Source of the DNA: Mycolicibacter terrae
GTDB lineage: Bacteria > Actinomycetota > Actinomycetes > Mycobacteriales > Mycobacteriaceae
Assembly: GCF_010727125.1 (NCBI RefSeq)
Contig: NZ_AP022564.1
Location: 1,612,001 to 1,676,000 of the forward strand
Direction: 5' to 3'
DNA: 64,000 nucleotides
Shown piece after piece: positions 63,876 through 64,000 of this stretch. Numbering within the stretch: position 1 is the stretch's first letter; each line of letters opens with the position of its first letter. The notes below the pieces were generated by a model. The model saw nothing but the letters and a program-made list of their open reading frames with translations. It ran no database searches and had not been told where the DNA came from. A program made the position numbers and the translations under genes.

Positions 63876-64000
63876 ATGGCCATACAGACCGACACCCTCG
63901 AGCGCACCGATGCCGAGGAACGCGTCGATGACGGGACCGGCGACGACACCCCGAAGTTCTTCCACTACGTCAAGAAGGACAAGATCGCCGAGAGCGCGGT
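63876..64000 (+). CDS. DUF3039 family protein, 3' end missing
   Basis: First 41 residues visible: MAIQTDTLERTDAEERVDDG, then DTPKFFHYVKKDKIAES, the conserved N-terminus of DUF3039 (Rv2708c homologue). Complete members are about 80 residues and carry a C-terminal CPDC-type zinc motif, which would lie outside the window. TAAGAT (63843-63848) is a possible -10 box. Divergent from the DUF3099 gene. Confidence 0.8.
   Translation, partial: MAIQTDTLERTDAEERVDDGTGDDTPKFFHYVKKDKIAESA

Overview
The window is a GC-rich (high-GC actinobacterial codon use throughout) chromosomal segment of a Mycobacteriaceae member. The case rests on gene order: from about 12.5 kb to the right edge it follows, in inverted orientation, the M. 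tuberculosis Rv2765-Rv2708c block (thyA-dfrA, thyX, dapA, RNase J, ftsK, pgsA3, clgR-pspA-pspM, ephG, recA-recX, miaB, miaA-dapF-hflX, fadE20, lexA, chiZ, nrdR, nitrobindin, PAC2, ideR, sigB, DUF3099, DUF3039). It is not M. tuberculosis itself: recA has no intein, sthA is absent from its usual place, and several accessory genes interrupt the conserved order. No rRNA, tRNA, insertion sequence, phage or CRISPR array was seen.

Layout. 1-9.6 kb: the 3' part of a single-chain biotin-dependent acyl-CoA carboxylase, rmuC, then a TetR-led catabolic run (SDR, ACAD10/11-type acyl-CoA dehydrogenase, SDR, APH-like kinase, MFS transporter) that looks like a 4-hydroxy-acid degradation module. 9.6-12.5 kb: a minus-strand TetR/FAD-monooxygenase pair with a tandem operator, and a dienelactone hydrolase. 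12.6-15.1 kb: thyA-dfrA coupled to a YcaQ/AlkX-like DNA glycosylase. 15.1-16.2 kb: DoxX and CsbD stress proteins behind a SigF-type promoter. 16.4-24.4 kb: lipoprotein, thyX, dapA, rnj, a mycofactocin-type SDR pair, ftsK. 24.4-31 kb: a WS/DGAT-like protein with a broken catalytic motif, DUF421, argA, pgsA, a 57-bp tandem repeat, and the SigE-type clgR-pspA-pspM envelope-stress locus, then ephG and DUF5313. 31-36 kb: glycosyltransferase, DUF3046, an inserted TetR-MpaB-like oxygenase pair, recA-recX. 36-43.6 kb: gluABCD glutamate ABC transporter, miaB, membrane and DUF349 proteins. 43.8-51.5 kb: DMT transporter, dioxygenase-like protein, miaA-dapF-hflX, a DEAD-box helicase with a structured leader, fadE20-like. 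51.7-58.5 kb: LGFP-repeat protein, an inserted four-gene island (DUF1348, nitronate monooxygenase, Cys-rich HTH regulator, second GTP cyclohydrolase), lexA, chiZ, nrdR. 58.5-64 kb: nitrobindin, PAC2, DUF4192, ideR, sigB, DUF3099 and the start of DUF3039.

Functional themes. DNA-damage control is concentrated here: recA-recX, lexA and chiZ with SOS boxes, and recA and chiZ also carry RecA-independent (PafBC-type) promoters; thyA, thyX, dfrA, nrdR and folE supply or control nucleotide and folate metabolism. A second theme is envelope and general stress (clgR/psp and sigB both with SigE/SigH-type promoters; csbD with a SigF-type promoter). Many genes have a TANNNT -10 box 6-7 bases before the start codon, so leaderless transcription is common. 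The most unusual pieces of DNA are the three-tier 59-bp dyad between lexA and chiZ, the 57-bp tandem repeat touching the clgR promoter, the helicase leader that may hide its own ribosome binding site, and the folE island.
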